A stretch of 64,000 bases of DNA from positions 62,001 to 126,000 of the forward strand of contig NZ_FNJD01000005.1 of the NCBI RefSeq assembly GCF_900103185.1, written 5' to 3'. The position numbers and the translations under genes were made by a program. Under the pieces are notes generated by a model. That model had not been told where the DNA came from, did no database searches, and saw only the letters and a list, made by a program, of their open reading frames with translations. Each line of letters starts with the position of its first letter. Within the stretch, counting starts at the first letter, position 1. Positions 41,689-51,863 of the stretch are shown one piece after another. Source of the stretch: Sulfitobacter litoralis (lineage in GTDB: Bacteria > Pseudomonadota > Alphaproteobacteria > Rhodobacterales > Rhodobacteraceae).

Positions 41689-42345
41689 TCAGGCTAGATC
41701 GGGAAAGATGCTGGCGAACTGCTTTTTCAGCGCGATGTCAACGTCTTCCATTGCAACCGGAAGTCCGAGATCAACGAGTGATGTCACACCGTGTTGTTGA
41801 ATGCCGCATGGAACAATTCCTGAAAAATGCGCGAGATTTGGATCAACATTTATACTGATTCCGTGAAAACTGATCCATTTTCGTAACCGAATGCCAATCG
41901 CTGCAATTTTGTCTTCACGAACATCCCCGGTCGAACTCAGGGGGTTATCGTGGCGCTCTACCCAGACGCCGACACGCCCTTCTTTGATTTCTCCGCTGAC
42001 AGTAAAGCTTTTAAGCGTTTCGATGACCCAGCTTTCAAGGTCTTGTACAAAACGTCTCACGTCTCGGCCGCGCTTACCCACATCTAGCATTACGTAGACA
42101 ACGCGTTGGCCTGGGCCGTGGTAGGTGTACTGTCCGCCGCGCCTTGTTTCAAATACCGGAAACCGTGTTGGATCGGTCAGGTCTTCAATCTTGGCAGAAG
42201 TGCCGGCTGAATATAACGGGGGGTGCTCTACGAGCCAGATGCACTCGTCAGCGCGATTCGCGGCGATAAGGGAGGCGCGTTCCTCCATCCACGCTTCAGC
42301 TTCGCGGAAATCAACAAGCTCGTTGGATGTGATCCATTCAACCAT
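41689..42345 (-). CDS. lipB: Octanoyl-ACP:protein transferase
   Basis: LipB moves octanoyl groups from acyl carrier protein to lipoyl domains, the first step of lipoate assembly. The 218-residue product shows [17 protein letters not shown], with the substrate-pocket motif, the catalytic lysine in [14 protein letters not shown] and the catalytic cysteine in FSGIVPCGI. No lipA is adjacent. It is followed by ctaD on the same strand after a long gap, and lies 39 bp after the FrnE-like gene. Confidence 0.94.
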   Translation of the reverse strand: MVEWITSNELVDFREAEAWMEERASLIAANRADECIWLVEHPPLYSAGTSAKIEDLTDPTRFPVFETRRGGQYTYHGPGQRVVYVMLDVGKRGRDVRRFVQDLESWVIETLKSFTVSGEIKEGRVGVWVERHDNPLSSTGDVREDKIAAIGIRLRKWISFHGISINVDPNLAHFSGIVPCGIQQHGVTSLVDLGLPVAMEDVDIALKKQFASIFPDLA

Positions 42346-42384
42346 TCTAAATGCACCGGCTATGAAGGGATGGCCGTGCGCTCA

Positions 42385-43053
42385 TTATGCGGCACTCATT
42401 TCTTGAACAACCTTTTCTAGAATTTGCACATAGTTATCGACACCCTGCGCACCGGTAACCAAGTATTTTCCGGCGAAAATCATCGACGGGACGCCTGAGA
42501 TACCCTGTGATGTCCAGACCGATTGCCGCTCGCGAACGCGTTCAACGTGGCTCTTGTCCTCCAGAACCTGCCGCGCTTCATCACGGTCCAGTCCAACCTG
42601 AGCTGCAACGTCGACAAGCACTGCAGGGTCAGAGACATCCAAGCCTGCGGTGAAATGTGCTTCGAACAGAGCGAGCTTCAGTGGATGCTGAAGGTTTTGA
42701 TCTTGTGCCCAATCCAGCAATTGGTGGGCGGCAAAACTATTGACGATGCGGCTCTCCGTATCAAATTGAAAATCAATCTCAAGTTCAGTGCCGATTTGAA
42801 TAAGATGGGCACGATTCTGAGCGGACTGCTCGGGCGATGCACCATATTTCTCGGCAATATGCTCCGTCAGGTTTTGACCCTCTGGGCCCATTTGCGGGTT
42901 CAGCTCGAACGGATGCCAACGGATGAAAGCACCGATGTTCAAGGCAGCTAACGCCTGTTCTAGCTGACGGTAGCCGACAATACACCAAGGACACATGACA
43001 TCAGAGACGATATCGATCTGAAGGGCAGGGGTGGTTGCGCTCGCTTGGGTCAT
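42385..43053 (-). CDS. DsbA family thioredoxin-fold oxidoreductase, FrnE-like
   Basis: The 222-residue product has the CxxC redox site CPWC (Cys21, Cys24) right after the first strand and the long helical insert of the DsbA superfamily; GVPSMIFAGKYLVTGAQG carries the cis-proline. No signal peptide is present, so it acts in the cytosol, like FrnE-type disulfide isomerases. I chose the ATG at 43053 because AAGGAAGAG precedes it; an ATG at 43071 lies too close to its GGGAGG. Confidence 0.87.
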   Translation of the reverse strand: MTQASATTPALQIDIVSDVMCPWCIVGYRQLEQALAALNIGAFIRWHPFELNPQMGPEGQNLTEHIAEKYGASPEQSAQNRAHLIQIGTELEIDFQFDTESRIVNSFAAHQLLDWAQDQNLQHPLKLALFEAHFTAGLDVSDPAVLVDVAAQVGLDRDEARQVLEDKSHVERVRERQSVWTSQGISGVPSMIFAGKYLVTGAQGVDNYVQILEKVVQEMSAA

Positions 43054-43228
43054 ATCTCTTCCTTGTTTCATATCCTCCCTTAAGTTTACGCCCTCGCGCT
43101 GATTTTCAAGTCGTGCTGCCTAATTGAATGGTAAAACACATGAATCTGAACAAGCCCTTAAGCCAGCGCATTTTAGCTCTTCACTTTGCGAAAAACTTTG
43201 TCTAAACGATCCCCACAAACCATGGCGT

Positions 43229-43314
43229 GCGGTCGTGGCGGAATGGTAGACGCGCAGCGTTGAGGTCGCTGTGGGGTAACACCCGTGAGAGTTCGAGTCT
43301 CTCCGACCGCACCA
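43229..43314 (+). tRNA. tRNA-Leu (GAG anticodon)
   Basis: The acceptor GCGGTCG pairs with CGACCGC, the anticodon arm CAGCG-TTGAGGT-CGCTG carries GAG, and the class II variable arm (TGGGGTAACACCC region) is long. CCA is encoded at 43312-43314. It points towards metC, which is convergent. Confidence 0.94.
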
Positions 43315-43382
43315 CTGGTTTGATTTTCCATCATATTCACCACAGACGAAAACTTCCGGGACGCGGACGACCCGAATTGTCC

Positions 43383-44531
43383 TTATGTGTCAAACGCTTG
43401 CACCAAGTCGTTTCTCAGGTCATCAATGCTTTCGATACCGACCGACAGTCGTAGCAATCCCTCTGGTATCCCGGTGTGTGGCTCGATTGTGTGGCGATGC
43501 TCGACCAGGCTTTCTACACCACCGAGCGAGGTTGCCCGGTGAAAGACAGTTAGCTTGCTGATGACCGTAAGCGCGGCCTCTGCACCACCTTTGACCACAC
43601 ACGATAAAAGCGAACCAAATCCGCCGGTCATTTGAGTTTGCGCCAGCTCATAGCCATTATGGGATGGAAGGCCTGGATACAATACGGTTTCGATTTTCGG
43701 ATGATCCTGCAGGAACGCGGCTAATTTCGCCGCATTGGAAGACATCTCTCTAACGCGAAGGGGGAGCGTACGCATGCCCCGGACCAGAAGCCATGCTTCG
43801 AATGGGCCGATGACCGCGCCGGCATCATGACGGTCGATCTTAATATCCTCCCATACGCGCCCGGTCACGTTATTGGTTGCTAATACGCCAGCCAATACGT
43901 CCGAGTGTCCGTTGATCCCTTTGGTGGCCGAGTGCATTACGATGTCAGCGCCGTGGCGCAGCGGCTGTTGCAATACTGGCGTTGCGGCGGTGCTATCAAC
44001 CACAAGCAACCCGCCGACGGCGTGAACCCCATCAGCGGCAGCCTGTATGTCAACCACACGAAGCCAAGGATTCGACGGCGTCTCAATCAATGCGAGTGTT
44101 GGCTTGAAGCTCGCGCAAGTCTGTGTAAATGCAACAGTATCTGAGGCTTCGACCTCGCGTACTTCAATGTCACGGCGGGTGCAGAAGTCGCGTATCCATT
44201 TTGTTGTGCCCCAATAGATCTGGCTTTGTACCAATACGCGGCCACCATTAGGCACCGTCCGAAACGCAGCCGCCAGCGCTGCCATACCTGATGGAAACAA
44301 AAGGGTTTCCTTTGCCCCTTCTAACTGTGCCAGTACGTTCTCCGCGACGCGCACAATATCACTCTGATCGCGCAGGTAGATATTATCCGGACGTAGCGGC
44401 TGGTATGCTGCGTCCCGCAGATATGTCGTGGCCATTGGCAGTGCTGGGACGACACCGCCGGTTTGAACATCAATGGCACCCGCCGCTTGGGCAGCGATTG
44501 TAGCGGGGCTTAAACGAGACGTATCAGACAT
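43383..44531 (-). CDS. metC: Cystathionine beta-lyase
   Basis: A 382-residue PLP enzyme of the Cys/Met metabolism family that cleaves cystathionine to homocysteine. The PLP lysine lies in HSATKGINGHSDVLAG; VDSTAATPVLQQP and ETPSNPWLRVVDI complete the pocket, and SLGGVESLVEHRHT is the typical C-terminal motif. The YLRDQSD sequence in place of YSR-type motifs fits the MetC subclass of alphaproteobacteria. It is monocistronic here, convergent with tRNA-Leu and divergent from purB. Confidence 0.9.
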   Translation of the reverse strand: MSDTSRLSPATIAAQAAGAIDVQTGGVVPALPMATTYLRDAAYQPLRPDNIYLRDQSDIVRVAENVLAQLEGAKETLLFPSGMAALAAAFRTVPNGGRVLVQSQIYWGTTKWIRDFCTRRDIEVREVEASDTVAFTQTCASFKPTLALIETPSNPWLRVVDIQAAADGVHAVGGLLVVDSTAATPVLQQPLRHGADIVMHSATKGINGHSDVLAGVLATNNVTGRVWEDIKIDRHDAGAVIGPFEAWLLVRGMRTLPLRVREMSSNAAKLAAFLQDHPKIETVLYPGLPSHNGYELAQTQMTGGFGSLLSCVVKGGAEAALTVISKLTVFHRATSLGGVESLVEHRHTIEPHTGIPEGLLRLSVGIESIDDLRNDLVQAFDT

Positions 44532-44785
44532 TTCTTAACGATTCCCTAATGGTACAGTTCTTTCAATTTACGGGACCTTTGCCCGCCGCGACAAAAACTG
44601 CCAGCCCGGAAAGCGATAATCTGACCGCTTCTTCATTTTGCCGGTAAACTCCCGCCGGAGGCGCCTATGGTCAAGGCGCGCTTTTGATCTAGAAATGGCG
44701 TCACAGGGGTTCAGACTTGTTCTTTACCCCCCCGCGGTCTATCCCGCGGCTACATCAAAACACCCCAAAACAAAGGTATCACCAC

Positions 44786-46090
44786 ATGATTCCCCGTTAT
44801 TCCCGCCCCGAGATGGTTGCGATCTGGTCCCCTGAAGCCAAGTTCCGCATCTGGTACGAGATCGAGGCGCATGCCTGTGATGCCATGGCTGACCTTGGGG
44901 TGATCCCGCGCGAAAACGCTGAAGCAGTCTGGAAAGCCAAAGATGTCGAATTTGATGTGGCGCGGATTGACGAGATCGAAGCCGTTACAAAACACGACGT
45001 TATCGCATTTCTGACCCATTTGGCAGAGCATGTAGGCAGCGACGAGGCGCGGTTCGTGCACCAGGGGATGACCTCTTCTGACGTTTTGGATACTTGCTTT
45101 AACGTACAATTAACCCGTGCCGCCGATATTCTGATTGATGACATGGGGTTGCTGCTGGCCGCGCTGAAACGCCGTGCCATGGAACATAAGAATACACTGC
45201 GCGTCGGGCGGAGCCATGGTATCCACGCCGAACCAACGACGATGGGCCTTACCTTTGCGCGATTCTATGCAGAGATGGACCGCAACCTGACGCGCCTGAA
45301 AACGGCCCGATCCGAGATCGCGACCGGTGCCATCTCGGGCGCGGTTGGCACATTCGCGAATATCGATCCGCGTGTTGAAGAGCATGTGTGCGAAAAGCTC
45401 GGCCTGGCGCCCGAGCCGGTGAGCACGCAGATTATCCCTCGCGACCGCCATGCCGCGTTCTTTGCCGCCCTCGGCGTGATCGCCAGCTCGATTGAAAACG
45501 TCGCGACCGAAGTGCGCCACATGCAGCGTACCGAAGTCCTTGAAGGGGCGGAGTTCTTTTCGGCGGGGCAGAAGGGCTCCTCTGCCATGCCGCATAAGAA
45601 GAACCCTGTGTTGACCGAGAATCTGACGGGTCTGGCCCGCACGATCCGCATGGCCGTAATTCCTGCGATGGAAAACGTTACCATGTGGCACGAGCGCGAT
45701 ATTTCGCATTCCAGCGTAGAGCGGGCGATCGGGCCGGACACTACGATAACACTCGACTTCGCACTTCACCGTTTGACCGGCGTGATCGACAATATGCTGA
45801 TCTATCCCGATAACATGCTGGCCAACATGAACAAATTCAGCGGTTTGGTGATGTCTCAACGAGTTTTGCTTGCTCTGACGCAGGCCGGCGTTAGTCGCGA
45901 AGACAGCTATAAGCTCGTGCAGCGTAACGCGATGAAGGTTTGGGAGGACGGAAAGGACTTCAAAACCGAGTTGTTGGCGGATGGCGAGGTTTTGGCTGCG
46001 CTAAGTGCTGAGGAAATCGAAGAAAAGTTCGACCTCGGCTACCATACGAAGCATGTCGACACGATTTTTAAGCGCGTTTTCAAAGACTGA
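44786..46090 (+). CDS. purB: Adenylosuccinate lyase
   Basis: PurB acts twice in purine synthesis, releasing fumarate from SAICAR and from adenylosuccinate. The 434-residue product has the superfamily signature SSAMPHKKNPVLTE, the VGRSHGIHAEPTTMGL histidine region and HQGMTSSDVLDT. I chose the ATG at 44786 (MIPRYSRPEM), the family start. A strong terminator follows. It diverges from metC with 254 bp between the starts. Confidence 0.96.
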   Translation: MIPRYSRPEMVAIWSPEAKFRIWYEIEAHACDAMADLGVIPRENAEAVWKAKDVEFDVARIDEIEAVTKHDVIAFLTHLAEHVGSDEARFVHQGMTSSDVLDTCFNVQLTRAADILIDDMGLLLAALKRRAMEHKNTLRVGRSHGIHAEPTTMGLTFARFYAEMDRNLTRLKTARSEIATGAISGAVGTFANIDPRVEEHVCEKLGLAPEPVSTQIIPRDRHAAFFAALGVIASSIENVATEVRHMQRTEVLEGAEFFSAGQKGSSAMPHKKNPVLTENLTGLARTIRMAVIPAMENVTMWHERDISHSSVERAIGPDTTITLDFALHRLTGVIDNMLIYPDNMLANMNKFSGLVMSQRVLLALTQAGVSREDSYKLVQRNAMKVWEDGKDFKTELLADGEVLAALSAEEIEEKFDLGYHTKHVDTIFKRVFKD

Positions 46091-46106
46091 TCAATCGCCG
46101 ACTTCA

Positions 46107-46140
46107 AAATCTGCATCGCTAATGCGATGCAGATTTTTTT
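46107..46140 (+). terminator. Rho-independent terminator of purB
   Basis: AATCTGCATCGC and GCGATGCAGATT pair around TAAT, and seven T follow, about 17 bp after the purB stop. Confidence 0.9.
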
Positions 46141-46267
46141 GATTAAAAGGGTGCACACTTTAGCCCTATCGCTCTCGCTATCGTGACGCTACGCTTGAAG
46201 CTAATACTTTACCTGTGGTCCAGATCGGCTACCATCTGCGGTGTGATTAGTTCAGGAGCGTTTGAGT

Positions 46268-46792
46268 ATGCGTGTTATGTTTGCGTCCATCCTGTCATTG
46301 GTGTTGCCGATTGCAGCCTTTGCGGCGGGCTCCGGTAATACGTCTCCGCCAAAGCCTGTCGTGAAATGTGAAGATGGGCAGGTGTATGAAAAGAAATCCA
46401 AAACGTGCGTCGATGCAAAAGACAGTCGCCTGACGCCGGACGACCGATATCAAGCTGTACGTGTACTGGCCTATGCCGGGGCCTATGAGGACGCGCAAGT
46501 CGTGCTTGCCGCTATGCCAGAATATGACGACCGGCGTCTTACCTATATGGGTTTCACCACCCGCAAGATGGGCGATCTATCGGGTAGCATGACATTTTAC
46601 GCACGCGCTATTGAAGCCAATCCTGCGAACATTCTTGCACGGTCCTATCTTGGGCAGGCGCTGGTTGAGCAAGGGAATATCCCCGCCGCGCTGACTGAGC
46701 TGCGTGCTATTCGTGCGCATGGCGGGGCAGGGACGTGGGCCGAAGCCTCCTTGCGCACAGCTATCTCTACCGGTCAGACATTCAGCTATTGA
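46268..46792 (+). CDS. Exported tetratricopeptide repeat protein
   Basis: The 174-residue product has a signal peptide (MFASILSLVLPIAAFAAG), a linker with two cysteines (VVKCEDGQVYEKKSKTC) and TPR helices (QAVRVLAYAGAYEDAQVVLA, then GDLSGSMTFYARAIEANPAN and ARSYLGQALVEQGNIPAALT). It should be periplasmic. I chose the ATG at 46268 since AGGAG lies nine bases upstream; a TTG at 46262 is closer and less likely. No partner is known. Confidence 0.77.
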   Translation: MRVMFASILSLVLPIAAFAAGSGNTSPPKPVVKCEDGQVYEKKSKTCVDAKDSRLTPDDRYQAVRVLAYAGAYEDAQVVLAAMPEYDDRRLTYMGFTTRKMGDLSGSMTFYARAIEANPANILARSYLGQALVEQGNIPAALTELRAIRAHGGAGTWAEASLRTAISTGQTFSY

Positions 46793-46877
46793 AATCGCTT
46801 TCCACCCAGCTTTGCATTGCCTGCCGGGTGAAACTCGCTTGTTGCGCGGTGCCCTGCACGGTATGAACGGCAGGCCC

Positions 46878-46897
46878 CGCCCCTTTGGGGCGCTTTT
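46878..46897 (+). terminator. Short hairpin terminator, weak
   Basis: CGCCCC and GGGGCG pair around TTT with CTTTT after. It lies between the TPR gene and the acyltransferase gene, 18 bp before the latter, and could also be a read-through site. Confidence 0.5.
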
Positions 46898-46915
46898 CCT
46901 TGCAGGCAGACGCGC

Positions 46916-47818
46916 ATGGCCAGTCCTAAATACGCTTCATATGTTCCGCTTCAACGACGCATTGCTCACTACGTAACCAATGCGTTTATAGTCGGTGTTA
47001 TCCGTTTAGCATTGTTGCTGCCCTATGAGGCGCGGTTGGCTTTCGTTGGTTGGGTTGTTCAGCGGGTTATCGGGCCGGTGGCGGGATATAGGGCGCGCGC
47101 GCTAGAAAACCTAGCCATGATCTGGCCGCAAATGCCCAAAGAGAGACGTCAAGAGATTGCTTCAAAATGTCTGAATAATGTCGGGCGCAGCTTCATAGAA
47201 AACTACTCTGCGCATGACTTTCCTAAACGCATGGCGAAAAACACACCGATTGGGCCAGGCGTCATTGCGCTAGAAGCGGCCGCTAAAAGCGGCAAGCCCG
47301 TCATTCTCGTGACCGGACACTACGGTAACTACGAGGCGACGCGCGCGTGTCTTGTGGCGCGGGGGTATGACGTTGGCGGCCTCTATCGAAATATGAAAAA
47401 CCCCTACTTCAACGCGCACTACGTCCAGACGATGGAAGCATTCGGCGGGCCGGTTTTTCCTCAAGGGCGCCGCGGTACCGCAGGTTTTGTGCGTCACCTA
47501 AAGGAAGGGGGGCAATTGGTGCTGTTGTTCGATCAGCATGTATTTGGTGCGCCGATGCTGGATTTTCTGGGTGTTCCCGCAAATACTGCGCTTTCTGCCG
47601 CCGAGCTTGCGCTACGCTATGATGCTTTGCTGGTCCCGTTTTACGGCATTCGCCAACCGGATGGCGTGTCGTTCGAGACGGTTCTTGAGGCTCCAGTCCC
47701 GCACAGCGACGCGGCTACGATGACGCAAGCCTTGAACGACAGCCTCACAGCGCGTGTAGAGGCGGATCCGGAGCAATGGTTTTGGGTACATCGGCGCTGG
47801 CGCAATCGGGATAAGTAG
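46916..47818 (+). CDS. Lipid A biosynthesis lauroyl acyltransferase-like protein (LpxL/HtrB family)
   Basis: The 300-residue product transfers acyl chains to lipid A or a related lipid at the inner membrane. The HX4E motif is GHYGNYE (His135 to Glu140); DQHVFGAPMLDFLGVP and the C-terminal WFWVHRRWRNRDK are typical of LpxL/MsbB. A hydrophobic N-terminal segment (about 22-58) anchors it. LpxL and ornithine-lipid acyltransferases share these motifs, so the acceptor is uncertain. Confidence 0.87.
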   Translation: MASPKYASYVPLQRRIAHYVTNAFIVGVIRLALLLPYEARLAFVGWVVQRVIGPVAGYRARALENLAMIWPQMPKERRQEIASKCLNNVGRSFIENYSAHDFPKRMAKNTPIGPGVIALEAAAKSGKPVILVTGHYGNYEATRACLVARGYDVGGLYRNMKNPYFNAHYVQTMEAFGGPVFPQGRRGTAGFVRHLKEGGQLVLLFDQHVFGAPMLDFLGVPANTALSAAELALRYDALLVPFYGIRQPDGVSFETVLEAPVPHSDAATMTQALNDSLTARVEADPEQWFWVHRRWRNRDK

Positions 47819-47856
47819 ATCCAATTTGTCGATATTCTAACGGCGTCTCGCGCCTA

Positions 47857-48555
47857 TTACCTGATGCGCGCTGCAGCGACGATCGCTCCGGCATTGCTGC
47901 GCTGGACCAGAACAACACTCGGCATGTCTCCGGTGACGGTTGCCGTGAGGGACAGCGGTGCCTGCCCGTTCCATTGATCAAGGGCCTGCCAATCGGCGAC
48001 AATATTGCGGTTCTCGAACGTATGGCCTGCATTTTCGCCGCGTTTGATTTGCGTCGCTGCGATGGGGTGATACCGCAGCAAAAACACGTCAAATGGACCC
48101 GCCGCGCCGGACAGCGTCTGTGCTTTGATTTCCAGCGTGTCGCCGTCACGTGCTATCCTCAGGTCAACTTGGGCGGCATCGGACTTATGCTTATTGATGG
48201 CTTCCATCAGCTCAACCGGCTTGGCTCCGACAACATCTGTCTTGCCATTCACAATCATCTCGGGCGTATAGATAGATGTGCGTCCCCCTGTCATCGCATA
48301 GGCGCGTTGACGTTCAGCGTGGGCAGGCGCACCGAAGGGATCTTTCCAGCCAATGTAATCCCAATAGTCCACATGAAACGCCAGAGCGATCACGTCCTCC
48401 CGTTCGGATAACGCCGCAAACATCTCGTCCGCGGGCGGGCAGGAAGAGCATCCCTGCGACGTAAAGAGTTCGACCACAACAGGACGGTCTTGTGCAAAAG
48501 CAGGTGCGACGGACAGCAAGCTGGTGACAATGAGGGACGTGAGCAGGCGGGACAT
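47857..48555 (-). CDS. DUF1223 thioredoxin-like protein, exported
   Basis: The 232-residue product starts with a signal peptide (SLIVTSLLSVAPAFA) and carries a thioredoxin-like fold with VELFTSQGCSSCPPADEMF, where Cys36 and Cys39 form a CxxC-type site, and DYIGWKDPFGAP. This is the DUF1223 family, of unknown redox function in the periplasm. I chose the ATG at 48555 for the signal peptide; the frame continues upstream to 48741 without coding character. Convergent with the acyltransferase gene. Confidence 0.85.
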   Translation of the reverse strand: MSRLLTSLIVTSLLSVAPAFAQDRPVVVELFTSQGCSSCPPADEMFAALSEREDVIALAFHVDYWDYIGWKDPFGAPAHAERQRAYAMTGGRTSIYTPEMIVNGKTDVVGAKPVELMEAINKHKSDAAQVDLRIARDGDTLEIKAQTLSGAAGPFDVFLLRYHPIAATQIKRGENAGHTFENRNIVADWQALDQWNGQAPLSLTATVTGDMPSVVLVQRSNAGAIVAAARIR

Positions 48556-48789
48556 CGCAGGGTACTTTCGGTTTGGATGCTCAATTCGTAGACTGGGCGT
48601 ATTGCAATTACCACTCAACCTTTGTTGAGGCGCTGAAACGTTATGGTCAGATGTGAAAAATGCCATGCTCCAGTACACAACGGTATACAAAAGCGGCCGA
48701 AACGCGTGTTTGCAGTTGAAACGACCTGCGCAATAAGGCATTTAGACCCCAAGTCACCGACCTTTTTTAACCCATAAAGGGAGCCATCC

Positions 48790-51564
48790 ATGACCATTAT
48801 CGTTGGCCAGGACACCGCCAAAACCCGCAAAACACTTTCTGCGGGCAGCCAATCCATCGCTTATTATTCGATTCCTGCAGCGCAGGAAGCCGGTCTGGGT
48901 GATTTCTCGAACTTGCCAGCCGCGCTAAAGGTGGTGCTTGAGAACATGCTGCGTTTCGAGGATGGTAAAACCGTCACCGTCGACGACATCAAAGCATTCG
49001 CCGAATGGGGTGCCAAGGGCGGCCAGAACCCTCGCGAGATCGCGTATCGTCCCGCCCGCGTGCTGATGCAAGATTTCACCGGCGTACCCGCGGTTGTTGA
49101 CCTTGCTGCGATGCGTGACGGGCTGGTGGCCTTGGGCGGCGACGCCGACAAGATCAACCCGCTAAACCCTGTTGATCTGGTTATTGACCACTCGGTTATG
49201 ATCGACGAATTTGGCAACCCACGCGCGTTCCAGATGAACGTCGACCGCGAATATGAACGCAACATCGAACGCTATACCTTCCTGAAATGGGGTCAGAAGG
49301 CGTTTAACAACTTCCGCGTCGTTCCCCCCGGCACCGGCATCTGCCACCAGGTGAACCTAGAATATCTGTCGCAAACAGTCTGGACCGACACGGACCAAGA
49401 CGGCGTCGAAGTCGCATATCCTGACACGCTCGTCGGGACCGACAGCCACACCACCATGGTTAACGGTATGGCCGTTCTTGGCTGGGGCGTTGGCGGTATC
49501 GAAGCCGAAGCCGCGATGCTGGGTCAGCCGATTTCGATGCTGATTCCGGAAGTTATCGGCTTTGAGCTGACCGGTGCCATGATGGAAGGCACCACCGGGA
49601 CCGATCTGGTGTTGAAAGTCGTCGAAATGCTGCGCGAAAAAGGCGTAGTGAGCAAATTCGTCGAGTTCTACGGCGCTGGCCTTGATACGCTGCCACTGGC
49701 CGACCGTGCCACGATCGCCAACATGGCCCCCGAATACGGCGCGACCTGTGGCTTCTTCCCGATCGATGCCGAAACCCTGCGCTACATGCGGACAACCGGC
49801 CGCGACGAAGACCGCATCGCGCTGGTCGAGGCATATGCCAAAGAGAACGGCATGTGGCGTGACGAAAACTATGCGCCTATCTACACTGACACGCTGTCGC
49901 TGGATATGGGCACCATCGTACCTGCGATCTCGGGGCCCAAGCGTCCACAAGACTACATCGCACTCACCTCAGCACACACTGCATTTGCAGAATACGTCAA
50001 AGGCGTGCGCGAGGGTAAAGACACCTCTGCCAATTCGGAAATCCGTTGGGAAGGTGAGGGCGGCCAGCCTGAACCCCGCGACATTCCCGGGGACGAAGGC
50101 AACCACAAACGTGGCTACGTCCAGACCGAAGATGGCAACTATCAACTGCATGATGGCTCGATCGTCATTGCGTCGATTACATCCTGCACCAACACCTCCA
50201 ACCCTTATGTGATGATCGGTGCCGGTCTGGTTGCACGTAAGGCACGCGCCTTGGGTCTGACCCGCAAGCCTTGGGTTAAAACTTCGCTCGCCCCCGGTAG
50301 CCAAGTGGTGTCCGCCTACCTTGAGGCCGCAAACCTCCAAGAGGATCTGGATGCGATCGGTTTTAACCTTGTCGGCTATGGTTGCACCACCTGTATCGGG
50401 AACTCCGGACCGCTTGAGGCTCCGATCAGCAAGGCGATCAACGATTACGATCTGATCGGGACGTCGGTCTTGTCGGGTAACCGGAACTTCGAAGGCCGGA
50501 TTTCGCCTGACGTACGTGCCAACTATCTGGCGTCGCCTCCCCTGGTTGTGGCCTACGCGCTGGTCGGTGACATGAACGTCGATCTGGCCAACAGCCCGTT
50601 GGGGCAGGACAAGGACGGCAATGACGTCTACCTGAAAGACATCTGGCCAACGTCCAAGGAAGTCGCTGATCTGGTCGAGCAGACCGTGACCCGCGAAGCC
50701 TTCCAGGAAAAATATGCCGACGTCTTCAAGGGCGACGAAAAGTGGCAGTCCGTCGAAACCACCGACGCCAAGACCTACGACTGGCCACCGCAATCGACCT
50801 ACGTTCAGAACCCGCCTTACTTTCAGGGCATGTCGCCAGAGCCAGGCGTGATCACAAACATCGAAAACGCCAAAGTTCTGGCCGTTCTGGGTGACATGAT
50901 CACAACCGACCACATCTCGCCTGCTGGTTCCTTCAAGGAAACCACACCTGCGGGTCAGTATCTGGTTGAACGTCAGGTGCCTGTACGTGAATTCAACTCG
51001 TACGGTAGCCGTCGCGGTAACCACGAAGTCATGATGCGCGGCACTTTTGCCAACATCCGGATCAAGAACGAGATGCTGGATGGCGTCGAAGGTGGTTATA
51101 CCAAAGGCCCCGATGGCGAACAGACGTCGATCTTTGATGCAGCGATGGCGCATCAGGAAAACGGCACGCCGCTGGTGATCTTCGGTGGCGAGCAATACGG
51201 TGCAGGTTCGTCACGTGATTGGGCGGCCAAGGGTACGGCTCTGCTGGGCGTCAAAGCTGTTATCGCAGAGAACTTTGAACGTATTCACCGGTCTAACCTT
51301 GTTGGCATGGGTGTCATCCCGTTCGAATTCACCAACGGTGACACGCGCAAAAGCTTGGGTCTGACGGGCGAAGAAACCGTATCAATCAGCGGTCTCGACA
51401 CCATCAAGCCACTGCAAGAAGTGCCGTGCACGATCACCATAGCAGACGGTTCGGTCAAAGAGATCATGATCAAGTGCCGCATCGATACCGCGATCGAGAT
51501 CGAATACATCGAACATGGTGGCGTTCTGCATTACGTACTGCGCAACCTCGCGAAATCGGCCTGA
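48790..51564 (+). CDS. acnA: Aconitate hydratase A
   Basis: AcnA isomerises citrate to isocitrate in the TCA cycle. The 924-residue product has the iron-sulfur ligands in ITSCTNTSNPYVM and VGYGCTTCIGNSG, the TDSHTTMVNGMAVLGWGVGG substrate region and the C-terminal domain with GEQYGAGSSRDWAAKG. GGGAG lies before the ATG. It is monocistronic with a strong terminator and divergent from the DUF1223 gene. Confidence 0.97.
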   Translation: MTIIVGQDTAKTRKTLSAGSQSIAYYSIPAAQEAGLGDFSNLPAALKVVLENMLRFEDGKTVTVDDIKAFAEWGAKGGQNPREIAYRPARVLMQDFTGVPAVVDLAAMRDGLVALGGDADKINPLNPVDLVIDHSVMIDEFGNPRAFQMNVDREYERNIERYTFLKWGQKAFNNFRVVPPGTGICHQVNLEYLSQTVWTDTDQDGVEVAYPDTLVGTDSHTTMVNGMAVLGWGVGGIEAEAAMLGQPISMLIPEVIGFELTGAMMEGTTGTDLVLKVVEMLREKGVVSKFVEFYGAGLDTLPLADRATIANMAPEYGATCGFFPIDAETLRYMRTTGRDEDRIALVEAYAKENGMWRDENYAPIYTDTLSLDMGTIVPAISGPKRPQDYIALTSAHTAFAEYVKGVREGKDTSANSEIRWEGEGGQPEPRDIPGDEGNHKRGYVQTEDGNYQLHDGSIVIASITSCTNTSNPYVMIGAGLVARKARALGLTRKPWVKTSLAPGSQVVSAYLEAANLQEDLDAIGFNLVGYGCTTCIGNSGPLEAPISKAINDYDLIGTSVLSGNRNFEGRISPDVRANYLASPPLVVAYALVGDMNVDLANSPLGQDKDGNDVYLKDIWPTSKEVADLVEQTVTREAFQEKYADVFKGDEKWQSVETTDAKTYDWPPQSTYVQNPPYFQGMSPEPGVITNIENAKVLAVLGDMITTDHISPAGSFKETTPAGQYLVERQVPVREFNSYGSRRGNHEVMMRGTFANIRIKNEMLDGVEGGYTKGPDGEQTSIFDAAMAHQENGTPLVIFGGEQYGAGSSRDWAAKGTALLGVKAVIAENFERIHRSNLVGMGVIPFEFTNGDTRKSLGLTGEETVSISGLDTIKPLQEVPCTITIADGSVKEIMIKCRIDTAIEIEYIEHGGVLHYVLRNLAKSA

Positions 51565-51863
51565 TCGCAGGCCACGGGCCGCCGCGTGCGACCCTAGAAA
51601 AACGCCCGCCAAGTTTCAGCTTGGCGGGCGTTTTGCGTATCAAGCCCACGCCATCACGGCAAAGTTCCGCTGTCATGCGTGAAATGACGCACTTCGACGC
51701 GTTTTGCGGTTCACAATCCTGATTTTGCCCAACAGACTGTTTGCCGAAAGCAGGCGATTTCCGCTATGCATAAGCTAATAATAAACTCGTTTTCTGACGT
51801 TGCGGTCGCGCGCTCTAAGTCTCACCCAACGACACGTCGTACCATGAGTACAGGGAGCACCGC
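51565..51863. other. acnA-tamA intergenic region
   Basis: This 299-bp gap holds the acnA terminator and then nothing I can assign. The 150 bp before tamA are lower in GC than their surroundings and should contain the tamAB promoter, but I see no pair of boxes good enough to name. Confidence 0.4.
51601..51634 (+). terminator. Rho-independent terminator of acnA
   Basis: AACGCCCGCCAAG and CTTGGCGGGCGTT form a 13-pair stem around TTTCAG, with TT after. It lies 36 bp after the acnA stop. Confidence 0.9.

Noticed and set aside
49969-51195. A 408-codon frame antisense to acnA
   Set aside because: Same cause: codon-position bias of the sense gene leaves long open antisense frames; product has no recognisable domain.
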